Shown: in pieces, positions 37,522 through 45,946 of the stretch
How the letters are laid out: each line of letters starts with the position of its first letter
Position numbering within the stretch: the stretch's first letter is position 1
Assembly: GCF_030758975.1 (NCBI RefSeq)
Contig: NZ_CP132359.1
Location: 372,001 to 436,000 of the forward strand
Direction of reading: 5' to 3'
DNA from: Bosea beijingensis
GTDB lineage: Bacteria > Pseudomonadota > Alphaproteobacteria > Rhizobiales > Beijerinckiaceae
Length of the DNA: 64,000 nucleotides
Program-made: the position numbers and the translations under genes
Notes under the pieces: generated by a model
What the model was told of the DNA's origin: nothing
The model's database searches: none
What the model saw: the letters and a program-made list of their open reading frames with translations, nothing else

Positions 37522-38268
37522 TCAGACGCAGCGGCCACCGTCGACCGCCAGCACCGAGCCGGTCACCATGTCGGCCTCGTCCGAGCACAGGAACAGCGCC
37601 GCATTGGCGATGTCCTGCGGCGTCGAGAAACGGCCCCACGGGATCGAAGCGGTGAACTGCGCACGACGTTCCGGCGTATCCTCGCCCATGAAGGTGGCAA
37701 GCAATGGCGTCTCGCCGGCGACAGGCGCGATGGCATTGACGCGGATCTTGTCCGGCGCCAGCTCCACCGCCATCGACTGCGAGATCAGGTTCGCGGCGCC
37801 CTTCGAGCCGTTGTACCAGGTCAGGCCCGGGCGCGGGCGCACACCGGCCGTCGAGCCGATATTCAGGATCACGCCGCCGCCATGCTGCCGGAAATGCGGC
37901 ACGGTCGCGCGCGCCATCAGATAGATCGACTTCACGTTCACCGCGAAGATCCGGTCGAACTCCTCCTCGGTCACCTCGGTCATCGGCTTGTTGCGATGGG
38001 TGGTGCCGGCATTGTTCACGACGATGTCGAGCCGCCCGACCTTGGCGAGGATCTTCTCGACCGCCTTGTCGACGCTCTTGGCCTTGCCGACATCGCAGGT
38101 CACGGCGAAGGCCTTTCGGCCGATCGCCTTGGCGGCTTCCTTGGCCTTGTCGCCGTTGATGTCGAGCACCGCGACGCGCGCGCCTTCACGCACGAAGGTC
38201 TCTGCGATGCCGAAGCCGAACCCCTGCGCAGCGCCGGTCACCAGCGCCGTCTTGCCCTTCAGTCTCAT
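37522..38268 (-). CDS. Short-chain dehydrogenase/reductase
   Basis: A 248-residue NAD(P)-dependent oxidoreductase. The coenzyme motif TGAAQGFG (11-18), NNAG (85-88) and the catalytic Ser139, Tyr152 and Lys156 are all present. ATG 38268 is preceded by GAGGGACG. Asp36 at the end of the second beta strand (AVLDING) suggests NAD(H) over NADP(H). The C-terminus VTGSVLAVDGGRCV is typical of classical SDR. The substrate cannot be told. Confidence 0.94.
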   Translation of the reverse strand: MRLKGKTALVTGAAQGFGFGIAETFVREGARVAVLDINGDKAKEAAKAIGRKAFAVTCDVGKAKSVDKAVEKILAKVGRLDIVVNNAGTTHRNKPMTEVTEEEFDRIFAVNVKSIYLMARATVPHFRQHGGGVILNIGSTAGVRPRPGLTWYNGSKGAANLISQSMAVELAPDKIRVNAIAPVAGETPLLATFMGEDTPERRAQFTASIPWGRFSTPQDIANAALFLCSDEADMVTGSVLAVDGGRCV

Positions 38269-38370
38269 GGTCGTCCCTCGCGGTCTCGTTGCCACGATGT
38301 TTGAAACGATTGAGCGTGGCGGTAAATGCGCTTTTTGCGCGCGGGCGGATGCGGAAATGGGATAGCGGCC

Positions 38371-40176
38371 TTAAGCCCCGATCTCCTCGCGCAGCATCTC
38401 CAGCTCCAGCCAGCGCTCCTCGGCTTCGCCGATCTCGCGTGCGACCTCTTCGAGCCTTGCCGTCGCCTTGGCGAAGAGCTTCGGATCGCGCGTGTAGAGA
38501 TCACCGGCGACCGCCGTGTTGAGCTTGGCTGCCTCGGCCTGTAGCGTCTCGATCTTCTTCGGCAGCGTCTCCAGCGCGTGCTTCTCGTTGAAGGAGAGCT
38601 TGCGCTTGGAGGCGGACGCGGCTGGCGCCGTAGAAGCCTTGGGAGCCGCGGGCGCCGCCTTCTCGACCGGCCGCACCTTGGCCCCGACGCCGCGGCCTCG
38701 CTGCGCCAGCATGTCGGAATACCCCCCGGCGAATTCGGTCCAGACGCCGTCGCCATCCGAGATCAGCACGGAGGAGACGACCCGGTCGATGAAGTCGCGG
38801 TCGTGGCTGACCAGCAGCACCGTGCCCTGGTAGTCGGCCAGCAGTTCCTGCAGCAGGTCGAGCGTCTCGAGGTCGAGATCGTTGGTCGGCTCGTCCAGCA
38901 CCAGCAGGTTCGAGGGCTTGGCCAGCGCACGCGCCAGCATCAAACGCCCGCGCTCGCCGCCCGAGAGCGCGCCGACCGGCGTGCCGCGCTGGATCGGCTG
39001 GAACAGGAAGTCCTTCATATAGGAGATCACATGGCGCGGCTGCCCGCCGACCATGACCTGGTCCGAACCGCCGCCGGTCAGGACATCGCCGAGCGGCGTT
39101 TCCGGGTTGAGGCTCTCGCGGCGCTGGTCGAGCGTCACCATCTCCAGCGCCGTGCCGAGCTTGACCTTGCCGGAATCGGGCGCGAGCGCGCCGGTCAGCA
39201 GGTTGATCAGCGTGGTCTTGCCGGCGCCGTTCGGTCCGACGATGCCGATCCGGTCGCCGCGCGCCACCCTGAGCGACAGGTTCTTGACGATGGTGTTGTC
39301 GCCATAGGCCTTGGCGACATCGATCGCCTCGATGACGAGCTTGCCGGAGCTCTGCGCCTCGCTCGCCTCCAGCCGGACATTGCCCTGCGCGGCCCGCGCC
39401 GTGCGGCGCTGGTCGCGCAGCGCATGCAGCTCGCCGAGACGGCGCTGGTTGCGCGTGCGCCGGGCGCTGACGCCGTAGCGCAGCCAGTCCTCCTCGCGCG
39501 CGATCTTGCGGTCGAGCTTGTGGCGGTCGAGCTCCTCCTGCGCCAGCACCTCGTCGCGCCACGCCTCGAACTCGCCGAAGCCTCTCTCTGCTCGCTTGGT
39601 CACGCCGCGATCGAGCCAGATCGTCGCGCGCGAGAGCGAGGTCAGGAAGCGCCGGTCGTGGCTGATCAGCACCATGGCCGAGCGCAGCGATTTCAGCTCC
39701 TGCTCCAGCCATTCGATGACGGGCAGATCGAGATGGTTGGTCGGCTCGTCCAGCAGCAGGATATCCGGCTCCGGCGCCAGCACCCGTGCCAGCGCCGCGC
39801 GGCGGCCCTCGCCGCCCGACATCGAGGCCGGGCTCTCCTGCCCGGTCAGGCCGAGTTCGGTCAGCAGGTATTGCGCGCGATAGGTATCGTCGCCCGGCCC
39901 GAGCCCCGCCTCGACATAGGCGAGTGCCGTGTCGAACCCGGTGAAATCCGGCTCCTGCGGCAGGTAGCGGATGGTCGCGCCCGGCTGAACGAAGATCTCG
40001 GCATGATCCGGTTCGACGATCCCCGCCGCGATCTTGAGCAGCGTCGACTTGCCCGAGCCGTTGCGGCCGACGAGGCAGACGCGCACGCCGGCCGAGACCG
40101 CGATCTCGGCGGCTTCGAGCAACGGCTGTCCGCCAAAGGTGAGCGCGACGTCGCGCAGATGCAGCAAGGGGGCCAT
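38371..40176 (-). CDS. ABC-F family ATPase (Uup-like)
   Basis: A 601-residue cytoplasmic protein with two ABC ATPase domains and no membrane part. Walker A boxes are GRNGSGKS and GPNGAGKTT; signatures are MSGGEGRR and LSGGERGR; Walker B are ILLLDEPTNHLD and LLVLDEPTNDLD. The arginine-rich linker between them (SARRTRNQRRL) and the coiled-coil C-terminus (about 530-601) fit Uup. ABC-F proteins act on ribosomes or, for Uup, on branched DNA. Confidence 0.92.
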   Translation of the reverse strand: MAPLLHLRDVALTFGGQPLLEAAEIAVSAGVRVCLVGRNGSGKSTLLKIAAGIVEPDHAEIFVQPGATIRYLPQEPDFTGFDTALAYVEAGLGPGDDTYRAQYLLTELGLTGQESPASMSGGEGRRAALARVLAPEPDILLLDEPTNHLDLPVIEWLEQELKSLRSAMVLISHDRRFLTSLSRATIWLDRGVTKRAERGFGEFEAWRDEVLAQEELDRHKLDRKIAREEDWLRYGVSARRTRNQRRLGELHALRDQRRTARAAQGNVRLEASEAQSSGKLVIEAIDVAKAYGDNTIVKNLSLRVARGDRIGIVGPNGAGKTTLINLLTGALAPDSGKVKLGTALEMVTLDQRRESLNPETPLGDVLTGGGSDQVMVGGQPRHVISYMKDFLFQPIQRGTPVGALSGGERGRLMLARALAKPSNLLVLDEPTNDLDLETLDLLQELLADYQGTVLLVSHDRDFIDRVVSSVLISDGDGVWTEFAGGYSDMLAQRGRGVGAKVRPVEKAAPAAPKASTAPAASASKRKLSFNEKHALETLPKKIETLQAEAAKLNTAVAGDLYTRDPKLFAKATARLEEVAREIGEAEERWLELEMLREEIGA

Positions 40177-40312
40177 GATCCGTCCTGTGTTCGGCCTGCG
40201 GGATAGACCGCCACTGCTCCGCTGTCACGCCCGCAAGCCATGGCACGGCCCTTGCCAGTCGCCTCAAGCCCCTTATCGTGATCCGGATTGTGGCCTGATG
40301 AGTCCAAGAGCG

Positions 40313-40651
40313 ATGCCCAGCGAACGCCCCATCGGGATCGGCCATAATGGCGGCCCGCCACTGAAGGAGCGCAAACGCCGCTCCGCTACGGGTTCGGGCG
40401 GCATCGGCCGCTATTTCGACTGGCGCTTCGCCCATCGCAAGGCCTGGAAGAAGCCGCGCGAGGTCGCGCTCAGGCGCGAGGAGAACGCCTCGGCGCTTGG
40501 CCTCACCTACGAGGAATATTCGCTGGAGATCATGGAGCGCGGCTATTTCCCGCAGCCCGAACATGTCGCGACGATCAAGTCGAAGCGGGCCCAGCGCCGC
40601 AAGGATGGCGGCGTGGTCGGCCGGTCCCTAAAGGGCATGAAGCTGAGCTGA
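40313..40651 (+). CDS. Small basic protein with IGHNGGPP motif
   Basis: A 112-residue basic protein. The N-terminus MPSERPIGIGHNGGPPLKER carries the IGHNGGPPL motif seen at the start of many unrelated alphaproteobacterial proteins. The rest is helical (GRYFDWRFAHRKAWKKPR, then a region like YEEYSLEIMERG) and ends in a basic tail, KGMKLS. The ATG at 40313 has AAGAG upstream; an ATG at 40298 would add five residues. The function is unknown; DNA binding is plausible from the charge. Confidence 0.75.
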   Translation: MPSERPIGIGHNGGPPLKERKRRSATGSGGIGRYFDWRFAHRKAWKKPREVALRREENASALGLTYEEYSLEIMERGYFPQPEHVATIKSKRAQRRKDGGVVGRSLKGMKLS

Positions 40652-40654
40652 GGT

Positions 40655-41701
40655 TCAGCCGCCAAACCAGCGCCGGGCCAGTCGCGTCGCCGGCTTCTCG
40701 AAGAAGCGATAGACCAGAAGCGCCGCGACCACGGAGCCGGCGAGCGCCAGCGCGATGTAGAGCGCGGGCGAATGCAGACCGAGCCGCAGCACGACCTCGC
40801 GCATCCCACGGATCACGAAGGGGTGGACGAGATAGAGCGCATAGGAGGCGTCCCCCACCGCAGCCAGCGCCTTCACAGGCGGGAAAGGCACGATGCCCTC
40901 GCGGCCGCAGCCCGCGGCGAGCATCAGCAGCACGGCGGCCCCGCCGCGCCACAATACGCTGCTCCACGGCCCATCCGTGCCCGGAAAATGGGCAGCCATG
41001 ACCAGCAAGGCGGCACCGGCCATTGCAACGGCGATCCGCACCGCCCCGTGCAGGCGCAAGCCCTTCTGCCTGAGGACGGCGATCCCCATCCCCGCTGCGA
41101 ATTCGAGTACGATCGGTTGGCCCCAGAAACCGAAGGGCAGTGACAACGGCCCCTTCAGGCTCTCGCTGCCAACAAGCAGAGCCAGCACAAGCGTGATCGC
41201 GGGCAAGGTCCAGGCTCGCGGCAGCATCAAGCCAGCCGCGAACAGGACGTAGAACAGCATCTCGTAGTTCAGCGTCCAGCCCAGCGAATAGACCGGCTGA
41301 ACCAGCCCTTGGGTCGAGACCACAGGCCAGAACAGGTAGGAACCGAGGATCTGCTGGAGGTTCGGCACGCCGGAATTGAGCACGGCTGGGACAGCGAGCC
41401 CGACCAGCAGGAACAGCGTCGTCATCGCCCAATAGAGCGGCACGATGCGCGCGAGCCGCCGCTTCAGGAAGAGGCGCGAGGCACCATCGCGCCCGAACAG
41501 GTCCTGCGAGGCATGGACCATGATGAAGCCGGATACGACGAAGAAGATGTCGACGCCGGCCATCCAGGGCAGGACATCGCTGCGCGTGAAGCTCAGGCCC
41601 GCGCGCGCCGCCACTACGGCCGCATCCGGCTGGACATGGTGGATCGCCACCATGAAGGCCGCGAGCGCGCGCAGAACCTGGATCGAATGGATGGGCTGCA
41701 C
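40655..41701 (-). CDS. Acyltransferase 3 family membrane protein
   Basis: A 348-residue integral membrane protein with about ten helices. The start is GTG 41701, giving VQPIHSIQVLRALAAF after AGG. The catalytic His of this family is in the AIHH segment near residue 20; the VDIFFVVSGFIM motif follows. Members (OafA, NodX type) O-acetylate surface sugars or other envelope molecules. No polysaccharide cluster is adjacent, so the acceptor is unknown. It lies 34 bp after glucokinase on the same strand. Confidence 0.88.
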   Translation of the reverse strand: MQPIHSIQVLRALAAFMVAIHHVQPDAAVVAARAGLSFTRSDVLPWMAGVDIFFVVSGFIMVHASQDLFGRDGASRLFLKRRLARIVPLYWAMTTLFLLVGLAVPAVLNSGVPNLQQILGSYLFWPVVSTQGLVQPVYSLGWTLNYEMLFYVLFAAGLMLPRAWTLPAITLVLALLVGSESLKGPLSLPFGFWGQPIVLEFAAGMGIAVLRQKGLRLHGAVRIAVAMAGAALLVMAAHFPGTDGPWSSVLWRGGAAVLLMLAAGCGREGIVPFPPVKALAAVGDASYALYLVHPFVIRGMREVVLRLGLHSPALYIALALAGSVVAALLVYRFFEKPATRLARRWFGG

Positions 41702-41735
41702 GCGAACCTGAGGAAGTGCTGAACAGAAAGACCGC

Positions 41736-42740
41736 TCAGCCAAACCACAGCCGCTTGGGATCGTCGAGCCCGAAGCGATGGAGATTGGCGGCGATCGCCG
41801 CCAGACCCTGCTCGGCCGCATCCGTTGCGGTGATGACATGCAGGGCGAAACGCCCGGCCAGATCCTCCATCGGCGGCTTGCCGGCGAAGGCCGCGCGAAT
41901 CGCCGCCTTGTCGGCCAGCGGCAAGAGGTGCGGCGCGATGCCGCCCGCGATATAGACGCCGTCCGTCGCCTTGAAGATCAGCGCGAGGTCGCCCGCGACC
42001 CGCGCCAGCAGGCGCCAGAAGCAGACCACCGCCATCAGCGCCGCCGGATCGCCGTCATGGGCTAGGCGGGAAACGTCGGCCGCGCTGACCTCGGCCTCCA
42101 GCATGCCGGAGGTCCGCGCCACCGCCTTGTGCAGGCGCACCAGCCCGTCACCACTCAGCAGATGCTCTACGGTGAGGCGCGGAATGCCCTCGCTGAGCGC
42201 CGGCCAGATCCGCTGCTCGGTCTGGTCCTCCGGGCCGACGCCGATATGGCCGGATTCGGTCGGGATCAGCACGCCGCGCTCGCCACGCATCAGGAGAGCC
42301 GCGGCGCCGAAGCCGGTTCCCGGCCCCAGCACCAGCTTCACGCCTTCAGGCTCCGGATCGCCTTCGACCAATGTGGTGAGATCGCCCGGCCTCAACACCG
42401 CGAGCGAAGCGGAGAGGGCCTCGAAATCATTGACCATCAAGCCTTGGCTCAGTCCAAGAGCTCCCGCGATCCGCGGCCCGTCGAGATGCCAGACCGCATT
42501 GGTCAACTGCGCCTGCCGGCCGTCGAGCGGACCGGCAACCGCTATCACGGCCGAATGAGGCTTGTCCGGCACTTCCGCGAGCACGGCAGCAAAGGCTGCT
42601 TCGGCGGTCGGATAGCTGCCCGTGCCGATCCGCGCCAATGGCCGATGCGCACACTCGGCATCGCTCACCAGAGACAGGCGGCAATTCGTGCCGCCGATAT
42701 CGGCGACCAGCACCGGATAGGAGATCGAGGGGGGGCGCAT
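41736..42740 (-). CDS. glk: Glucokinase
   Basis: A 334-residue sugar kinase of the ASKHA fold that phosphorylates glucose with ATP. The phosphate loop is VADIGGTNCRL, and LGPGTGFGAA, ESGHIGVGP and VYIAGGIAP give the glucokinase pattern. The ATG shares one base with the stop of the isomerase gene upstream (TGATG). Confidence 0.94.
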   Translation of the reverse strand: MRPPSISYPVLVADIGGTNCRLSLVSDAECAHRPLARIGTGSYPTAEAAFAAVLAEVPDKPHSAVIAVAGPLDGRQAQLTNAVWHLDGPRIAGALGLSQGLMVNDFEALSASLAVLRPGDLTTLVEGDPEPEGVKLVLGPGTGFGAAALLMRGERGVLIPTESGHIGVGPEDQTEQRIWPALSEGIPRLTVEHLLSGDGLVRLHKAVARTSGMLEAEVSAADVSRLAHDGDPAALMAVVCFWRLLARVAGDLALIFKATDGVYIAGGIAPHLLPLADKAAIRAAFAGKPPMEDLAGRFALHVITATDAAEQGLAAIAANLHRFGLDDPKRLWFG

Positions 42741-43519
42741 CAGAGCGGCTTTCGCCAGGGCGCGAACCAGCCCAGCCCTTCGAGCGTGCCGGCCTCGGGC
42801 CGATACTCGCAGCCGACGAAGCCGTCATAGCCGAGGCCGTCGAGCTCGTCGAACAGCACCGGATAGTCCGGCCCGGAGGCGTCGGGCTCATGCCGGCCGT
42901 TGGCGCGGGCGATCTGGACATGGCCGACGAGCGGGTAGAGCGCCTTCAACTTCGCCGAGACGCCGCCATGGATCAGCTCGCAGTGATACATGTCGAATTG
43001 CAGCCGCACATTCGGCCGGCCGGATTCGCGGACATAAGCCGCCGCCTGGTCGAAATCATTGAGGAAATAGCCGGGCATGTCCTTGCCGTTGATCGGCTCC
43101 AGCAGGAGGTCGATCCCCTGTTCGCCGAGCTTGTCGGCGGCATAGGCGAGCGAGGCCCGATAGGTCTTCTGCGCGACGGGGTCGTTGGGGTCGGCCAGCC
43201 CCGCCATCATGTGCAGCCGCTTGACCCCGGTCTCATGAACATAGGACAGCGCGGTATCGACCGAAGCCCTGAACTCGTCCTCGCGGCCCGCCAACGAGGC
43301 GATGCCGCGCTCGCCCCTCGCGAAATCGCCGGGCGGCAGGTTGTAGAGCGCCTGTGTGAGGTTGCCGCCCGCCAGTCCGAGCCCGATCTGCTCGGGCGTC
43401 TGCTCATAGGGGAACAGGAACTCGACCGCCTCGAACCCCGCTTCGGCGGCCGCCTTGAAGCGATCGAGGAACTCCCATTCGGTGAACATCATCGACAGGT
43501 TGGCGGCGAAACGCGGCAT
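42740..43519 (-). CDS. OtnI-type 2-oxo-tetronate isomerase / hydroxypyruvate isomerase
   Basis: A 259-residue TIM-barrel isomerase. The family pattern includes MPRFAANLSMMFTE at the start, AGFEAVEFLFPYE, LLLEPINGKDMPGYFLN and LQFDMYHCELIHGG. Metal ligands should include Glu in LLEPIN and Asp and His in the DMYHC segment. Such enzymes isomerise 2-oxo-tetronates or hydroxypyruvate. It is translationally coupled to glucokinase, which suggests sugar-acid catabolism, but there is no otnC or otnK nearby. Confidence 0.87.
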   Translation of the reverse strand: MPRFAANLSMMFTEWEFLDRFKAAAEAGFEAVEFLFPYEQTPEQIGLGLAGGNLTQALYNLPPGDFARGERGIASLAGREDEFRASVDTALSYVHETGVKRLHMMAGLADPNDPVAQKTYRASLAYAADKLGEQGIDLLLEPINGKDMPGYFLNDFDQAAAYVRESGRPNVRLQFDMYHCELIHGGVSAKLKALYPLVGHVQIARANGRHEPDASGPDYPVLFDELDGLGYDGFVGCEYRPEAGTLEGLGWFAPWRKPL

Positions 43520-43633
43520 GTGTCTCTCTGCAGGCTGGGCGGTATCGGTGGCCGCAGGCTAAACCGATGCGCCCGCCGCGTCATTGCCAAACGCGGCAGG
43601 GAGGCAATGCGTTCCGCTACGGCCGTCCGGCCG

Positions 43634-44611
43634 TCACTTCTTCTCCGGCTTCGGCGGCGGGTTCGGATCGGTCGAGAAGCGCCGGAACACCATGTCGGGC
43701 GAGGAGGTGTTGTGGCGCGAATGCGTCGTGCGCCCCATCCAGATATCGGTGGCCTTGCCGCCGGGATAGGACATCAGCGCCTCCTCCCGCCAGCCCTTGG
43801 CACCGGGCTCGCGCAGGGCGATGCGGGCGACATCGTTGTTGAACTCTGTGACATACATCGAGCGCAGCGCCAGAAAGCCTTTGCCTCCCGTCACCGGTTT
43901 GTCGAGCACGGCGTCGAGCACCATCCGATTCTCGTCGACGCTGTCGAGCTTGAGGCTCCCGGACGAGCCGTCCTTGAAGCTCAGCTTGAAAGTCAGCGTC
44001 TTCGGGTCGAATTCGATCTCCTTGATGTTCACGACAGGACGCCTCTCCTGCTCGATCGGCCCGAACAGGAAAGAGGAACCGTAGGAGGAAAAGCCGAGAT
44101 GCTCCGGCGGCAGCGGCCTGGCGCGCCAATTGCCGTCCTGCGGATAGACGACCAGCACCTCATGAGACTTGTCCTTGCCGAGCTTCCAGAGCTGGACGAG
44201 GTGCAGGTTCTTCTCGACGCGATCACCGACGCGGAAGGTCGCCTCAGCCGGGCGCCAGAAGCTCGGAAAGGTATAGCCGACCAGCCAGTAATCGATCGAT
44301 TCATAGAAGGTGACGCGGCGCGGCGGCGTCGGCGGCGTGAAGGACGGGTCGCCCTTCATGTCGCAATTGGTCCAGTCGGCATCCCAGTTGTCGCGCACGA
44401 GCCCCGCGACATAGGCCGGATGCGCCGCCTCGATCTGGAAGCGCCGGACTTCGGGAGAGACCACCTTGATCGTGACATTGTCCTTTTCGGCGCAGAGCAC
44501 CGGCTCGGATTCGTTCTTCACCTCGACCGCGACATCGCCCGCTGCCCGCGCGACCGTCAGCGAGGCGAGAAGAGCGAGTGAAACCGCGAGCGGGCGAAGA
44601 AGGCTGGTCAT
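43634..44611 (-). CDS. Exported hypothetical protein
   Basis: A 325-residue protein with a Sec signal peptide (about 1-23, ending TVARA). The ATG at 44611 has AGGGATCG upstream. The mature part has beta-rich segments, two Cys (in LCAEKDN and NCDMKG) and a Pro/Lys tail ending PKPEKK. I do not recognise a domain. It is divergent from a small membrane-protein gene. Confidence 0.8.
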   Translation of the reverse strand: MTSLLRPLAVSLALLASLTVARAAGDVAVEVKNESEPVLCAEKDNVTIKVVSPEVRRFQIEAAHPAYVAGLVRDNWDADWTNCDMKGDPSFTPPTPPRRVTFYESIDYWLVGYTFPSFWRPAEATFRVGDRVEKNLHLVQLWKLGKDKSHEVLVVYPQDGNWRARPLPPEHLGFSSYGSSFLFGPIEQERRPVVNIKEIEFDPKTLTFKLSFKDGSSGSLKLDSVDENRMVLDAVLDKPVTGGKGFLALRSMYVTEFNNDVARIALREPGAKGWREEALMSYPGGKATDIWMGRTTHSRHNTSSPDMVFRRFSTDPNPPPKPEKK

Positions 44612-44788
44612 GGCGATCCCTGATGATGAGGTTCGGACAGCCTGATCGCAGCGAGATGAACCGTGGCTGACCGGCTTATGGCGAAACCGCGGCAGCCGCG
44701 ACAACGAGCCCGCTTCCGGCATCAGGCCCAGCACTGCTACGAACGGGAAGCGCAGAAGTTCCCTCCTCTGCAGCCGACGGGGCGATCG

Positions 44789-45181
44789 ATGCAGCCGCTG
44801 CTTTTTGGGGCCGGGGTGGTGATGGCGCTGACGGCGCTGGTCCACTCGGTCGTCGGCGAGTTCCTGATCTTCCGGCAATTGCGCAACGGCGGCATCGTTC
44901 CGACGCAAGGAGGCCCGCTGCTGCGGGAGCGCCATGTCAGGATCCTCTGGGCGAGCTGGCATCTCGTCAGCATCCTGGGATGCGCGGTCGCCGCGATCCT
45001 GATCGCCCTCGCGCTGGTGCCGGGTCAGCCCCTGCCGAGCACATGGCTGGTGAAGGTCGCGATCGTGGCATCGCTGGCCGGCTCGGCGCTGGTACTGTTC
45101 GCGACGCGCGGGCGCCATCCCGGCTGGTTCAGCCTACTGGTCGCAGCGATCCTCGCCTGGCTCGGCGTAAGCAGCCTCTGA
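44789..45181 (+). CDS. Small four-helix membrane protein
   Basis: A 130-residue protein starting at ATG 44789 with four hydrophobic helices (about 5-24, 52-72, 82-100, 108-128), MQPLLFGAGVVMALTALVHS first. The ribosome site is weak. The sequence resembles small alphaproteobacterial integral membrane proteins of unknown function. An upstream frame from 44663 is basic and lacks family features. Confidence 0.65.
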   Translation: MQPLLFGAGVVMALTALVHSVVGEFLIFRQLRNGGIVPTQGGPLLRERHVRILWASWHLVSILGCAVAAILIALALVPGQPLPSTWLVKVAIVASLAGSALVLFATRGRHPGWFSLLVAAILAWLGVSSL

Positions 45182-45187
45182 GGCGCC

Positions 45188-45946
45188 TCAACCCGTCAGG
45201 ATCGCGTAGACATCGCCCGAATTGGCCTCATGCGGCAGGCTGCGCAGATAATCGCCCATCGCCTCGGCGCTCGCCGGCTCCGCGAGTTCGAGGATCTGGC
45301 TCTCGCCGATCGCAACGTTGAAGCGATAGGGGCCGAGCGTTTCGAGCAGGGCGAGACAGGCCTCGGCAACCTCGCGCTGGATCGTCGTGAACTCGAAGGA
45401 GATCACCGGCACCGCCTTGGTCAGGCCGGCCAGCACATGCGCCTCGAAGCCCTCGACATCGATCTTGAGCAGCTTCGGCAGGCCGTAGCGCTGGATCAAC
45501 CGGTCGAGCGTCGTGCAGGGCGCGGTGATCTCATGATCCCAGATTTGCCCTTCCCAGCCGCCAGCGCCTGCGGCAGCACCGATGAAGGCGGCCGAGGCTG
45601 TCGAGACCGTGGGATTCTCGCTGTTGATCCGGAGCGCGATCGAGCCCTCATGGTCGCCGCAGGCCGCCTCGACCAATGTCACCAGAGGATCGCGCCGATG
45701 GATGAGGCGGATGACGCGGGCCGGCCCCGGCTGCGGTTCCAGCGCAACGACACGCGCGCCCAGTCTACGGAAGGAGGAAATCCGGTCGCCGACATGGGCG
45801 CCGATATCGAAGGCAAGATCGCCAGGCGCGAGGAAGGTCCCGTAGAGCCGGTCCATCGCCGCATTGCGCTGCTTGTCGCCATGATAAACACGCAGCGAGC
45901 GCGACAGCGCCTTCACCGTGCCCTTGGGATAGGTCACGGCGTTCAT
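45188..45946 (-). CDS. FkbM-family methyltransferase
   Basis: A 252-residue SAM-dependent methyltransferase. Motif I is FDIGAHVGDRISSFRRLG, motif with ALEPQPG follows and LKIDVEGFEAHVLAGL is the FkbM hallmark. FkbM enzymes usually O-methylate sugars or polyketides. Its ATG overlaps the opgH stop by 4 bp (ATGA, 45943-45946), so the two are translationally coupled. This suggests methylation of the osmoregulated glucan or of a related surface sugar. Confidence 0.9.
   Translation of the reverse strand: MNAVTYPKGTVKALSRSLRVYHGDKQRNAAMDRLYGTFLAPGDLAFDIGAHVGDRISSFRRLGARVVALEPQPGPARVIRLIHRRDPLVTLVEAACGDHEGSIALRINSENPTVSTASAAFIGAAAGAGGWEGQIWDHEITAPCTTLDRLIQRYGLPKLLKIDVEGFEAHVLAGLTKAVPVISFEFTTIQREVAEACLALLETLGPYRFNVAIGESQILELAEPASAEAMGDYLRSLPHEANSGDVYAILTG

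Noticed and set aside
38578..40206. 542-residue plus-strand frame opposite the ABC-F gene
   Set aside because: Shadow frame; ABC-F motifs on the minus strand are complete.
42638..44581. 647-residue plus-strand frame opposite the isomerase and exported protein genes
   Set aside because: Antisense shadow spanning two clear minus-strand genes.
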